The position numbers and the translations under genes are program-made. 64,000 nt of DNA from Diprion similis (taxonomy: Eukaryota > Arthropoda > Insecta > Hymenoptera > Diprionidae): the NCBI RefSeq assembly GCF_021155765.1, contig NC_060111.1, forward strand, positions 2,533,497-2,597,496, in the 5' to 3' direction. A model generated the notes under the pieces. That model did no database searches. It was not told the origin of the DNA and worked only from the letters and a program-made list of their open reading frames with translations. Below, piece after piece: positions 26,515-42,100 of the stretch. Positions within the stretch are counted from its first letter, which is position 1. Each line of letters opens with the position of its first letter.

Positions 26515-29500
26515 TCAATCGCTCCTCCAAAAATCATCATCCTCCTTCTGCCAAGGTGCAAAGACCGCGAAGTTGTGGTCCGAAGACAATCGCGGCGAGC
26601 CGTTAGCTCTTCGTAGCGGGGACTTGGGCCGGGCCCTCGGTCCCCGGGGCCCAGCCACACCGAGCACTGGGCAACTGGGCAAGTTGGACGCCTCGGTCAT
26701 GCACCTGTGATAGTGAAAGTGCTCTCGTGTTATCCCCACCGTCTCGTCCTCCTCCTCCTCCTCATCCTTCTTGATCTTTTTGTTCTTCTTCTTCTTCTTC
26801 TCCTTGGATCCTCTTCTTCCCTATCCGCGGTCCCCGACCTCACAATCTTGACTTTTATCTTTTATATTCTTTTCCTTTTTTTCTACGAAATATGTTTCGC
26901 GAGTTATATAGAGAAGGACGAAGGTTACCGTAATCTGTATGGAAACCTGCTGCAATCGTTTAATTTGGAATCGTAATTGTAGAGGCATTTTTTTTTTTTT
27001 TTTTTTTTTTCTTTAATCTACTCACGAAGACTATTTTTGGATATATCGATATATTTTGTAGGTATACTTTTTACTTATATTTAAAACCTTTGTATATTTT
27101 TTTTTTTTTTTACTTATTTTCATATACATATATTTTTATATACATATAAATATTTATAGATACACAAAGTTAATTACACGGACAAATAGTTTGAAATAAA
27201 TCGAACGTTGTTTTCGACGATTGATTGTATTTTTTAGTTCGCTGCGTTTTTTTTTTTTTTTACGCACATTTTGAAATACCGAAATAAAATTTCGGAAAAA
27301 ACAATCTGTGGTAAGTATTTGAAGAATTGCAAATAATATTGGATATGAAAAGTCTGGAAAAGTTCTGCTCTGACTGACTATAATGTGTTAGATTCTTCTG
27401 CTGGCGTTTATTTATAATTTTTTATCATCCCATTCCTTGGGGGGAGGGGGGGGGTGTTCCGAATTTGAAAAGTTCCAAAAGCGCCTAATCCGGAATTATT
27501 TGCCGGCGAAACTTGAAGTAAAAGAATTCAAACTTTTACGAAACAAAAAACTTTTCGATGTTTCAAATTATTTAATTTTCTCACTATCGCACTTCCGGAA
27601 CTTCGACGTTTGCTTTCTTTACTTCGAGTTTACTTACTTACTTCTTTACTCTTGGAACTTGTTAAATTCGGAATTTCAACCCCGCTTCATCCCTGCAGCT
27701 ACCCTTATATTTATAACATATTCTGTGTGATTACTGAGTTTCGCCTTGAGTTACTGAACCCGCAGTGCACTTGTACATAAAATTAATGGCAGCCGGCTTG
27801 CGAAATGTGGATTTAAGCTATTGAGTGATGCTTAGTACTCAGAAGGGTGGCGCCGAGAGGGGGGAGGAGGGGGGGGGGGGGGGCTTGTTTTTCAATCGGA
27901 ACGAATTTGTGTCGAAACGGATGGACGCTGTTTAATCTTGAGATTCCTCACTCGAGAAGAGTGCGTGCCTGTAACTTTGCATATTACTTATATGCCCGAT
28001 TATTTGGTAATGCACACGCGTATAATATCGATGCGATCTTCGTATATGTATATGTATATATATATATATACGTATATATATATATATATACCTACAATGT
28101 ATTACATATCTTGTTACGCAAGTTATTTGTGTATCAGGCACGTATATAACATACGTATATCTATACATATATATACAAGATATAAGGTGTGCGTGCTAAA
28201 TGACGTTACGTTACGTTACGTTACGTTCGATTACGTCTCGAGCTTTTTTTTTCTTATTTCGTTTTTTTTCTCTCTCTCTCTCTCTCTCTGTTTTTCTATC
28301 TTTCTGTCTTTTTCTCCGCTTTTATTATTATAATAATCAGCAGCGCGGAGATTTTTCGCAAGGAAACGAAATTTAATACAACTGCGCAAAAACCAAGGAC
28401 GGTGTTTGTAATATAATATAACATAGCGTTTTTGTTTGTTTTTCTCTTCCTTCCTCAAATTTCATTCCACTACTTTCTACTATACGCAACATAATTTTGT
28501 GCGTGAATATATTTATGTACATACATACATATATGTATGTATACATATATAGGTATAAGTACTTTGTACAGTTTTCATAGATTTCTTAACCCTCAGTCGC
28601 ATATTATACAATAAATAAGAAGTTTAATTTCAGCTATGTATATAAAAATTGCAATTGTTTTATATTTTATTAATTAATAATTATACCCGAAATCGAGCAA
28701 CGAATCTATATAACCGAAAACATAACTATATTATGGATAGATATTAATGACAGCTGTAGGTATTCCTACCTCGCATAAGACTAATACGTTACAATTCGTC
28801 AGCGTCGTTTCATCCGCCCGAGAAAAACCAAAAAGGCTAAGAAAAAAAGAAAAAGAAAAAGAAGAAGAAAAAAAAAAAAAAAATTGAACAGTAATCAAAG
28901 AAACGGCACGTAGATGTTCAAAGATCCCTAAACGTGTCAGGTAGTTCATCAGGTTATATTATACAGGTATAAGCTGTTCGGCCTCTAACGGTATACATAA
29001 ATAGCATCGTGCAGATCATACATGCATAATATATTATAGATATTATATTATGGCCGAAATTCGCAGACGTGAGAGCCAGCGAAGTAGGTATCGTTTATCG
29101 GTCGTTTCACTTTGCACGAGGGAAGAAAATATCTATAGCCAATATAATAGGCATATCCCCCCTTTTATTCACATTGGCACGAATGAGGTATAGAAAAGGG
29201 CACAGATTGAAATAGTTATGGAATTTATCTAAGGACTTTGATCTAGCTCACTTTTTAATATATATGTATACATTGTATATGTATTTATATTAGGGTGGCG
29301 CAAAAAAACCGACTATTTTTTTTTTTTTTTTTCGAGTCTCGTGTGACAAAATGTTAGTTTTTAATGTTTTAAGAGCCCACTCCAAAGGAGAGTTGAAAAA
29401 AAATTTTTTAAAAGGTCGCTTCACATTTTTTGAAACGTCAGAAATCGTCAAATATCGATTTTTTTTTAAAATTCTTTTTCTCCTTACGGTATAATTTTAT

Positions 29501-30322
29501 GGACAAAAAAAAAAAAAAATAAGTTTCCGAAAGTTTCAGTTCAAAATTTGAATTTCGCAAGGTCGCTCATAATTTTTTTTCAATTTTTTAGTGCATTTCT
29601 TTAGATCTTTTCGAGCGACCTTTTAATATTCATATTAAAATTTCATACATTTTTTTTCTTCAATATAGTAAGAAAGAATCGATAACAATACACCACGACA
29701 TGAATTAAAAATCAAACAAAATACTGAAAATATAATTTTTTTTATTTTAATTTTTTGACGATTTTTAACATTTTAAAAAATTTGGAGCGACCTCTTAAAA
29801 ATTTTTTTTCTCGAGCTGTCCTTTGTAGTGGGCTCTTAAGACATCAAAAACTAACATTCTGTCACACAAGACTCAAAAAAAAAAAAAAATAGTCGGTTTT
29901 TTTGCGCCACCCTAATGTATATGTATATATGTGAACATGCTTTGTTGCGTTGCGATTTACGAGACGAATGATTCGGACAATCTTAAGGGGGCGAGAAAAT
30001 GGATCGGTAAAGTAACGCCTGTCTGTATAGTAACTTGTTTCATTGGCCGGGGGCAGCGGCCTCGCTCTTTACACCTTACTTATAATCATTAATTATCATA
30101 AATTGGGATTAGAAATTTTTGTTTTCGTTAATAGACAATATTGCTGCTGATCGCGCTTACATACCGATCACACCTCCCATGTCTCGCATTTTTATTAGTC
30201 GGGAAAGCTTCGGCTGACTTTCGAGTTCGTCGACCGGCTTCGAACTGGACTGAGGAGACTGACTGCAGATATCTATATATGTGTTATATTATACGGAACG
30301 ACCGTGGCGGTATTTTGTATAC

Positions 30323-30357
<35 letters not shown>

Positions 30358-30922
30358 AGGTATATATGTATGTATTTTTATATAAAGTTAGTTGCGTGCC
30401 ATCGACATCGAAGGCCGATTTGACATTATATGTATCGAAGTTGTGTATAATACCATGTAGCTGTATGTGTTCCCGTGAAACTTCTCGATTTGCAAATATA
30501 GGCAGTGTACAAGGTGTGTATATATATATGCTCGTTTTTGCCTATCCAGGACTCGTATTATATTTAGAAAACACCGGCCAACGCCGGCGATCGCGGAATA
30601 TCGGGAAAAAACTTATCCGTTCTCTATAGATCTATTAATTATACCTTCGAATTTCATCTCGATGATCGTCACCGAGTTTCTTTCTATATATATATATATA
30701 TATATGTATATATGTAAGCATAAATCACACCTTGTTTTAATGCCTAACAGTATATATATATATATATGTAATATATATAGACAGGTATACATATATACTA
30801 TCGATTCGATTCGTTGGACGACTTGTTTTGGTGATAAAAATTTATAAGACAACTGACGGTATAAAATTTTTTTTCTTTCTCGTAACACATTTATATACTT
30901 TGGGAGAACGTATATGCAGCGA

Positions 30923-30973
<51 letters not shown>

Positions 30974-32595
30974 CCACGTTCAATTCTATCCAGACTTCCG
31001 TGTATCGTATATAATACAATTTTATTTATACAGAATAATTGTTTATCGTATATAATACATCGAAAATCCGATATCTTGTATAATTTTTTTCATCTCTCTG
31101 CATGGTATATCGAAGATTTCCTGACCTAGGCAATTGCATCGAATCGTAATATACGAAAGGTATTTTAAGATTGCACCTCAATTCCATTTGGGGAACGAAC
31201 TTCCTGAACGTTCCCTGGTATACGAAGTATAAGTAGTACGAAATGAAACGAGGTTCTGATATCGTTTGTATGTACGTGATGCAAAACTGTCCTAGTGTAG
31301 GCGCAGGCAAATAAGCGGAGACCCGTGTCGAGAGTAAGTTTACAATTCCTTCGGGGTCGTTGATCTCCGGATACGAAGCTACGGCCCCAGGTTAACCTGC
31401 CATGCCATGCCATGCCGCAAAGGTGCGAGTTGCGGCCGCGGTTGGTGCAACGGACATTTCGAGTTCTCCGGCGAAATCTCTCCAAATTGAATGTCGCGGC
31501 GAAAGAGAGGAGAGAAGAAAAAATAAAAAAGAAAAGTATTAAATAAAAAAATTAAAATTCAAAAAATTAATCGATACTGCAAAGCAGCAACGCAATCCAA
31601 CGCGTCCATGCAATCAATGGTGGGGTAGGACTAGGATTCTTCTCAGCACTTCCTGTATTCATTCTTGTTATTCCGCTAACGTGTCTAATATTATTAACAA
31701 ATGTCCACTGTTCAGGGAATCCACTGGAAAACTCTGGAAAACCTGAAATTCTTGAATAGTAAAGAGGAAATTCGAGGGATTTTTGCAGAAAGTTAGGGAA
31801 TCATTGATGGGACGGTATGACCTATATATATAAAAGAAAAAATCAGAAAAAAAGAAAAAGAAAAAAAATTATATGGAGAATACGTGTAATATTTTTTTTC
31901 AATATCTTACAAAAAATTTACCCCAAGTGGTCTTCTGGAAAAGTCAGGGAATTTTGTGAAGGAGATTTAATGGCCATTTTGAATTTATACACGTACCGCG
32001 TTTTTTATTGGGATGTATACACGCCTGTCAAAGTTACTTGCATCATTTTTTCCTTCCTTAAACTGCACTTCCATATCGCAAAATTTGGCAAATTCACTTT
32101 GTATAGGTACGGTACCTCGATTCTGTTGGATTGCAGGGACACGTTATTCTCCTTTGTATTATTTATACCGTTACCACACGGCTCGGGTTTGCCGTGCTTA
32201 CTGTTATAAATTAAAACAACGCTATTCAGGATTGAAAATCGAGCTTTTTATATAGATATCCAAAATTCTTCAATGACGATCCTTCTTCACATCCACAATA
32301 AATCCTATTAAGTCAACGATCGCTATCATGCTTTTTGTCTCAAGGTTTTCCAACTTTATACCATTCCCAATAATTTCATTCGATTTCAACCCATTTCAGA
32401 CTATTTCAATTTTCAACATTTTCAGTCACGTCACAACCGCAACTTCCATCGTGATTTCAAACGATTTCAAGTCAAATTACAAGTAACATTACGAACCATT
32501 TTAATTAACTTCCAGCAATTAAAAGTGAACTTCAACCGATTTCTTATGTTAGAATTGTTTAATATAAAGTGGCTAATGGATATAAGACGTAATAG

Positions 32596-32631
<36 letters not shown>

Positions 32632-33381
32632 CCGTCTACCTACAGTTTGTCACCAAATTGAGGATTGCTGATTGTAACGCTCTCCACCCCCCCTCCCTTT
32701 CATCTTATCTTTTTGCACCGCGAGCATCGAGCTGAGATCGAGCGAGCTCGATCCGCGGGTAATTCTGACTTAAGCCATGTCCCAATTACTATTCAGCGTC
32801 GTTGATGTTGTTACGGTCGGGCAAGCAGCTCCGTCTCCATTCACCAACTCGCCGATTCCCCGGAATTCCGGATGAGAAACGAAAGAGGATAGAAAGATAG
32901 ATAGATAGATAGATCGATAGATAGATCTAGTTTATTTTATTCGAAATTGAAATTTTTTTCTTTTAAATTCTGCGATAATTGACGCGAAGCTTTATAACTA
33001 GCAGAGCCAGTGTTAACAGTGAAACGTGTTAAACTTTTTGAAGGTAGATAATTGCAGCAGCTCAGTTCGGTTCAGTTTAGTTTTATCCGCGTAATTCTAT
33101 AAAAGTATTTAAGGATTTTTAAGGTGTTTTACAAAATTTTCAATTTCGGAATTTACTACTTTAAATTCGAATGAAAAGTAGAACGTTTGGCTGGTAATTT
33201 TTTCTGCCAGATTCAGTCTCGTATATTTGACACTCTGCATGCGTATGAAGAATCGGTTCGTTGCCCCTAAGAAGAATTATTAAACATGTGCAGAAGCGTG
33301 AGGGGCAAACTGTAACCGCGGTGAAAGAAGTGAAAGAAGCGAATGAGCTTGGGTCGGAGATATCGGCAAACCGAGTCTGTA

Positions 33382-33416
<35 letters not shown>

Positions 33417-34487
33417 AGAGGTTTTCTCCGTTTCGTTGACGCTGTATAATAATAGCATGGCCGTCGTCTCTCGAGATCTGCCGATTTATGTATAATTATT
33501 ACTATTATTATAGAGCCCATAAATGGATTTGACAATTTTGCACGATCCTACGAGAGAACGTCGAGTACTTTCGGGTACATTCACGTTAACTACGGGTCTC
33601 GTTTATACCTACAATATCGGTGGAAAACGATCGGCCTAATCCTAGGTTATGTGTACACGTCATACTTCCATCCCTTCACTTGCGACACCGTGTTTAGATG
33701 TATATATATATGTATGTATATTAGGGTGGCGCAAAAAAAAACGACTATTTTTTTTTCTTGAGTCTCGTGTGACAAAATGTTAGTTTTTGATGTTTTAAGA
33801 GCCCACTACAAAGGACAGCTCAAAAAAAAAAAATTTTAAGAGGTAGCTCAAAATTTTAAAAAATTTTTTAAAAATACATATATATACGTATATGTGTATT
33901 ATATATATACAAATACCTACGTACGATATCCACTCCTCTGATTTATATTGTACACGCCTCTCAAGTCCTCGGTCAGTGTCACTCTCGCTTGTAATACGTA
34001 TATACTTGCCGCTGTTGCTACACTGCATGCAGGTGGTTGAGGTTGTCGATTTGCGTCGATGAAAACGATCGAGTTACGTTATTAGACACCTATAAAGTAT
34101 ACGTGAACGTATTCGTTTATTATATTGGCATATTTTACGTTATATTATAAACGGAATTCTCTGCAGAATACAAATGTCATCAAGTTGTTGGCAGTTGGCA
34201 GTCAGTCGGTGAAAGGACCTTCTGGTGTCTTATAGCCTGCCTCACAGTCTCAACTTGTTTCAAAACTCACACCTTCTCACCTCCCCTATACTTTGCTATG
34301 TATATTCCTTATTTTCGATTCACATTCAGATTGTTGTAATAATCCATTAACGATCCCTTTGTTCATCGTCTTTCGAATAATACGGGAGATCTCGTAACCG
34401 CGTGTAATAAATAATTCCGTTCTTTAAAAATCTTCGAAACCTTCTGCGAAATTGTAAAAATTCTGTCGTACCGCGATATAAATTAAC

Positions 34488-34526
<39 letters not shown>

Positions 34527-35824
34527 CCTCCATTGCGTAACTGCATGCGACGATTTATAGCACGACGAACTACAATCCGTGAATACGAGGAATCTGAGCT
34601 AACTTTCGGCGCTCTAAAACCAACCGCCATTTCTATTTAAAGAACCCGATCTTCGTCTCTGCCGGTTAATACCGCCGCCGATCTCCAGGTTTCTGGACCC
34701 TCGTTGATCGGCAGGGGGGGGTGTAAGGATTCGGTTGGCACTCCTGCAGATTAACAACGTCGCGGTGCCAAAGAGCGTCGGCGTCGCTGGCCAAACCAGC
34801 GACAGGGCGTCGACCGCAACTTTCTCTCCGTATGCTAATTATGTCGCCGCTTGTTAATATATAAAGCTGCTCTAGTGTTTACGAGGACGATGTACTCGCG
34901 GTGAAGATGTGTATGCATAGAGGTATTCACGAGTTTCATAAGCGAGCTGTGCGATCGGTTCGCCGCAAAGTCCGTTGCGGATGCTTTTTTTTTTTCTTTT
35001 CTTTTTTTTTTTCGTTCCTTTCCTTTTTTTTATCCGTTATAATTATCGGTGGAAAGACGGTTAGTTCCGGAGAAAAAATAAAATTATTTAGATTTTTTTT
35101 TCCGGTTCGTCGTTGTTGGTCCGTTTGTTTTTTTTTCTTTTCTTTTTTTTTTTTTTTTCTGTACTGATTTTTTCGTAACTTGGTACTTTTGTCTATATAC
35201 ACTTTAGCGTTGGTAATTGTTATACTATATCTTGTCGATATCAATAACATGAAGTATAGAGGGAAACGTTTGGCGAATACGAAACAGAAGCGCGAAACGG
35301 CCCCCCCCCCCCCTGCTTTCTCTCCATTTTTCTTTCTTCGCCCCTTTGATTTATTTTTGTTTGTGTTTGTACATTGGTGTCATGTCAAATTTGGGTTCCA
35401 CTTCCATTTTGGCTGATGTCTGCATTATTACGATGACTTCACAGTTTACCAATCTTGTGTGATTTATGGAAATTATTTTTAGAGTTTTGGTGAGACGGGT
35501 AAGGATTCTGTAGTCATTATGCTCATTCTGTAGTGAAACTATTACATAAGAAATTTAGTTGAATGTTTTTAATATTCTGTCACGATGTATAAACATCCCA
35601 CGTAGAATCTAAACTCACCTATATAACGACCGAATCGATCTCTCGTGTAAATCTCTCTTTGTTTAATATATTATTAACTTATATACTTACATGGCGTCAT
35701 AAACCGTGTGTCACTGGGATATTTTTGTCTTAATGTTCCGCGAGAAATTGTTAACGGATCCATTAACCGCTCGATTCAAGTATAATATATATGTATATCT
35801 TTTTCTCATATACTTGTATACATG

Positions 35825-35859
<35 letters not shown>

Positions 35860-36072
35860 TCCACGGTGCATCAACCCGTATTAATTAATACGTAGATTTC
35901 GAGTTCACCTTCGAATATCTGGTTAAATTATAGTGATTCGAGATTCCAACATGCGGCATAACGAAAGCAGTAGCTTTGCACCTTGAGCGTTCCACTGAAT
36001 TGAGCTTGGGATCGTGTCTTATCGTTGTTGCATGACGTTGTACACAATCACTACAGTCTTTGTCGTAGTTAA

Positions 36073-36107
<35 letters not shown>

Positions 36108-39100
36108 TTGTCCAGCAGCAGCAGCAGCAGCGACACGAGGTGAGAAGTCGACGAGTACTTGTAACACATAATAAGGCAGGTATCGCATGTCGGAGCGTGC
36201 AGTATTGCATCGGTATAATAATGGTAGTCATGTAGGTATGTAACATAACATCTTACATACCACCGTAAGGGGTAAAAATCAGGACAGAGGAGACGAAGTG
36301 CGACGTCTATCTGTATCTTCCTATCCGAAGGAATGTGCAACCGCGGTTCCTGCGATCCTAGAACTTATAATATATCATGCCTTAGCAGCAGGGTGCGACG
36401 AACCCGGGATATACATTTGCTGGTCACAAAGGAAGTGCGTTTTCTCTCTCTCTCTCTCTCTCTCTCTCTGTTATAAACATACCCTGCAATCGCCTGATGA
36501 ATGAAACGCGAGTAGACCGTAGACCAGATTCGACGATCCTTCAAGCCTTGCACACGTGTCCTAGTCGCGAATATCAAATGTGAGGATCAACAATCTGCCC
36601 TTGCGATGTAAAAGTACACACAGTCAGTCGAGGCGGCATGGGTATGTAGGTACCCAATGGACGAGAGAATTCAAGCCATCGAGAGCCGAGCGATATTGCC
36701 AGGTTGCAGTCCAGCGAACGATCGCTATCTTCAATTAATGACTGCTACTCGCGCAGTGGAAAGGCGACGACTCTGTGTGTAGTGTGCCAGCACCTGAATC
36801 AATGATCGCGTCTCGATGCCGCCACCCGCGATCCGGTGTCGGCCAGTTCGATGTAGATTTCTTGCCGATATAATCGCGTAGGATCGGGTCAAAGACCCCC
36901 CTCCCCCCCAACCCCTGAGGAACGTGTGTGCATATGTAGGTAGGTACAGAATGCGACATTGTGTGTACTATATACCTTCCTATCGGATCTCGATGATGAT
37001 GATGATGATGATGATGATATACTCTGCACGTAAGAGATAACGAAAGGAATACGTTTATCGAACGATGAGAAATCGACTCCATTCGTCGACAGACCGGACG
37101 ATTTATAGACGAGGAGAGAGGTGAGAGAAGAATTGAGAAGCAATTCGAGAAGGGTAACGGACGGGGCGGGGGGGGGGGGGGGGGGGGGGGAGGCGATGGT
37201 TCACATTGACGGTGGGAATCTGGGTCGTCATTCATTGTTGGATCCATTGTGTGAACTGTTAATTACCGGATATGAACCAAGATCATTTGTGAAGGATATC
37301 ACGTAGGTACCCCAGGGCCATCCAAATTCCGGTGTCTCCGAATGCAATGCAGCTTCTTTGCATGGGAGGAAGAAACGGAAACTGGAAAAGGAGGAAAGGC
37401 ACGCAACGGCGATGTCGAAAGCAGCTCCAAACTCACTGAATGTTTCTATTCCTGTTCGTGATGTCCATTTTACTCGACTTCGAGTTTGTTATAAACACGC
37501 TGGATAATAAGTATTTAGTATACATATGTACATATACATATCCTATGACGGTGTGTAATTGAAATTAAAAACCGATTAGAAATGCTATCCGTACCGGTGT
37601 AAGCATCTCCTCGCCAACGGGCACGCAATCTGGGTCAGCAGCGTCAGCGATTTCGGTGACGTCATGGCCACTCTGCTGCTGTTTCTGCCGTTGCTGCTGC
37701 TGCTGCTGCTGCTAAACGAAGTGCGCTCGAGCGCAAACCCGCAAACGAGTATACATTACACTGGTGTGTAATGTACTCATGTAGGTACCAATGCATGTAT
37801 GGATAACCAATGTACGCGAGTGAGTGAACGAGGGCCCGACTGCCATCTACGTACAATCTTTGTGATCATTCGTAACGCATTCGCATCTCTTATTGTACTC
37901 CTCCTCCTGCCATCACCACCACCATCATTTACTACTCTTCATGTTTTTTCTCTCTCTCTCTCTTTTTTTCATTTTTCTTCTTTTGAGACAGGCGTGATGA
38001 TAGTAGAAGAAATATATGTGGGCCATGTTCTTGTCTGAAATGCACAGAAAATTACGGAAATCCACCTTGGAGATACCTCTACACTGTTTCTGTGAAGGAT
38101 TTATTCTTTTTTTCTTTTATCGGAGTTTGGAATTATGTTTAAAGTGTATTCGTGTGGACCGTTTGTGCTTTGATCAGTCCTTTGTCATGGACATGCTGCG
38201 GTCATCCTGTCGTACCAAGTACCTTGGGAATCCTTTTTCGCAAAGCTCAATTCATTTGTTTCGATGATGGACACTGTTTTTCGTAAAATCGAAAACAGTC
38301 GCCAGTGTTGCGAGTCGTCGATCATGATATCGTGGTGAGAATAAGCGGATAAGGATGCTCGGTGTAAGAGGGCGAGAAGATGGAAGGAGGCGAGGAGCGA
38401 AGTTGGAGTCGAGAGATCAGCGGCCCCTTGGGTTCGTTATTCCCGCAACAAGCTGGAAAAAAAGCGTGTCTCTACCGCTCCGGCTGCACCCTCAAACCCC
38501 GCATCAGGGGGGAACGAACAGAGGAGTTAAAAAGAGGATAAAAGGAAGAAGAAGAAGTCGAAGCGAAGAGAATGCGTTCCGTTGAACCCGGAGTAGTCGT
38601 CCTTAGATTTTCATAAAAATAATTTCATTACCCGATGCGAGTTCATGCAGGCTCGGATCTACACCAGACTCACTCCAGGTTAAACACCCCCCCCCTCCAT
38701 GCAGCGTCCTTCTTCACGATTCGGGCTATTTTTACGGGGATCGACACTCGTCGTCTGCACTACCGTAGGTGCATGGTGGTGCGAATCATCGTCGGGGACG
38801 TCGACCGGGTTTCGGTGAAGCCATCGACCCCTTGACTCCGGACGCTCACCGCCGTCGGTGGCATACCTGCTGCTGATGCTGGCGCTGCATCTCGGCGCAA
38901 CGCACCGATTTAAGAAAGGAGCCGGAGCCGGAGCTGATCGACGACGTTCCCCGTGTCGGCGCCATGGCCGACTTAACGCTGCGAGTGACCTTTGTCGGTC
39001 GTTGCACGTCTTCGATACACGGTCCTCCGTCCCCGAGGACACCAGAGACCCGGGTCATCGTCTGCCGCACTTTCACCCCGAACCAGAGGACGTTTAAGGG

Positions 39101-42100
39101 TTCCACATACGCTTAGACGAAATGTCTAACACCGTTATTCAGGGTGCTACTTGGCAAAGGTACCATTTCGCGAAGTTCAGAATGACCTCTGAAAAAGTCC
39201 AAGTTCCGCAAGGCGAGAACTTGGAATAGGTCAAAGTTCCGAACGGTGAAAACCCCGATGTTATCAACCTCCAGAACCTTGGTAGCACTCGGAGTTTTGA
39301 CCATTCGGAGTTTCGATCATTCGATGTAACAGTCATTCTGAGCCTTGACGATTCGAAACTCGATCGTTGGAATTGCAGCGTGTTGATCGTTGGGCGAGAT
39401 AATTGAATCTATCGTGACAAATTTGTCGGAGCACCGTTGGGGGAAAATCACTTTCAAGGATAAGGATCCCGTGCGCGTTTCACGGAGCTAAGTTGGCTGC
39501 TTCATGTAGGCATAGCATATATATACACACGAGTATATAGTAACTTGCAGCCCTGGAGGTACCCCGGCGCTGGACTGTTTACAATGCGCGTACGCGCTCT
39601 CGAGCTGTTACCTCAAGGAAACTCGGACCTCTTTTTCCCCTTCATTGGCGCTTCGACTTCTTTACACCTAGCATAATGATAATGACATGCTATACCAGTC
39701 GTTGAACTCGCGTGGCTAGTCCGAAGGTAATCGAGACTTACCTGTATACCGCGACTGATCGCGTTGCGTCACTTGAATGCCGATAAGGATGAGCCTCCCT
39801 TTCTCCCCTCACTAAACTATTCGACAACCTCACACGACGACGGCCTTCTCACGTGCCTTTCGTCTTCATTGTATGCTGCATACCTTATTAGAGTAGAGTA
39901 GAGAGTGCCGGAAGTTCCTCGTCTAATCTCCGACCTTTCTTCAAGTACGTTATATAGAAATCAATGCGGATGTCGAACTCTTCTTCTTTTTCTTATCGAG
40001 GATCCATTATTCGGCTCCAGCTTATTGATTATCCCTATTCTTCGATAAAGAAGTCGGACCGCATTCCGTTCGTCCTGATCGAGTCCGAAGCGCGAGACAA
40101 AGAGTAAAAAAAAAAAATAATAAAAAAAAAAAAAAAAAAAAAGACAAACTTAACACCTTGGCAAATTGCGACACAGATTTTCCGTTCGAAGATTGCTCTT
40201 TCGGCATCTCGCGGACGGCTTTGCGACCGCTATCGTGCATTCATTCTTGATATATATATATATACAAACGAGTGCGTGCCGACGAGTGTAAGAGCGGATT
40301 TGCACTAGTGTGGGAAAGGCATCGGCGTTAAAGATCGCGACTCCTCCGCAGGCAGGCTGAGGCGGTGACGCTGGCAAAGAGAGAGAATGCTGGCTGGCTG
40401 GCTGGCTGGCTGGATAAGTTGAACGGACTCTGGTCTACGAAAACTGGCACAAACGTACCACGAAGCCTGATCGAGCCTTGGGTTTGATAACCTTTGATAA
40501 TATCTGCCGCGCTGGGGGCGTCCGACACCGAGAGTCGGTCTCGACGAAGCTTAAGGTGCGCGCCGATGACCCTCCGGCTTCTAAATCGAGGGGTTCCTTC
40601 CCCGACGATCCACGCATTCCGACATTCCGGTGCCACCGTTTAATCAGGTAGACTTCGAGGCCTTCCACGGACCGCTGAATCGAGACCCATGAGAAACGGA
40701 ACGGACGATTTCTGTCTCAAGACTATTATTAAAACTTTTGCTGCATTAAGGTTCACGTCTATAGACGGATTGGACGTTTTCTATTCTGGGCCTCGTTATT
40801 CAAGTATCGTAGTGTAGTATAGTGTGTAACAGTAAAGTTGCGGGGAATAAAAAAATTGACCGGTATAATAGCTAGTGGATTTTATTTGTTTCGTTTATTC
40901 GTCTTCTTTTTACACTGCTCTGTCTGCTTTTTTTCTTCTTTCTTTCACTCAAACAACCGCAATATGCTTCTCGAAAGTCTTGGCATGTTTTTCTCAACGA
41001 ATTTGCCAGACATTGGCAAAAAAATAAAATAAAACAGAAAGGATCCGATGACTAATCGTGCACTTAGTCTCTTTTCTACGTTACCACTACGATTATACTT
41101 CTTCTATACAGATACGGATGTAGATTGATTGATTGATTGATTGATTGATTCAATGCACGGAAAGCTGATTCACGTATATACGAAAACTCATTTCTAACCG
41201 AGTGAATTTAACAACAACAACAACATTCTTCAAAGTCAATTTTTTTTTCGTATGAAAGGCTATATTGACAAATCAAATAACTCTGATATTCGTATCTGAA
41301 ACTAATTGATGAAATTTATTATAAAAAAGTTTTTCACTCTCCGTATCGGTACGAGGTTTTTATTGAAATTGAAATTTTTGAACTTTTTTGCTCACTATTT
41401 TCGTTATAATAATAATATGTAGGTATTCCTACAATTTTTCTTTGTCAGTCTTGCGTCGCGATGCCGGCGTCTAAACGTAGCTGTATAGTTAGGAGGCCGC
41501 TTTTGGGCACGTGACAGTGGCAACTGATGTACAGGGAGCGAATAGACTGCGCATAGATGACGAATGATTTGCATAGATTTTCTCATGCTTATGTGAATAA
41601 TAAAAAGGCAAAAGTAAATGAGCACAAGGCGCGAGAACGCTGCATGCAGCAATTATAAACGTTCATCATCAGAGGACGAAATTACCAATGACGAATACGC
41701 GCTTCATGACGATAATGATGATGATGATGATAATCATCAATGTATAAACATCCTCAAATTAACTTACCTGGCATTTCGCTTATTGCACAAAAATAATCCT
41801 CGCGAAGGAATAATTCTCTGGCTTGAATCAAATTTCAAAAGGTCGTTTGTTGGTTTTCGTTTATGCATATTTTCATTTATTTTTTTTTTTTTAGTTTTAA
41901 ACACTCGCAATCAGACGTATTCAATGATTATATACAGATTGAATTCAATTTTTTACATATACTGTCCATTCAACAAAATTCGTACCTTTAACGATTCAAA
42001 ACTTCTGATTGTGTATATACCTAGTCTCCAAAGTCTAACTTTTTTTTTTGTAAAATCTCATTTTGGAACGGTTGTAGTAGATATATTATATTATAGTAGG

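Noticed and set aside
29290-29300. TTAGGG as a vertebrate-type telomere repeat
   Set aside because: It occurs once at each end of a transposon-like element, not in tandem.
37664-37771. Plus-strand 35-codon ORF starting MATLLLFLPLLL, like a tiny secreted peptide
   Set aside because: The leucine run is just the reverse of a CAG repeat, and the opposite strand gives a better exon model.
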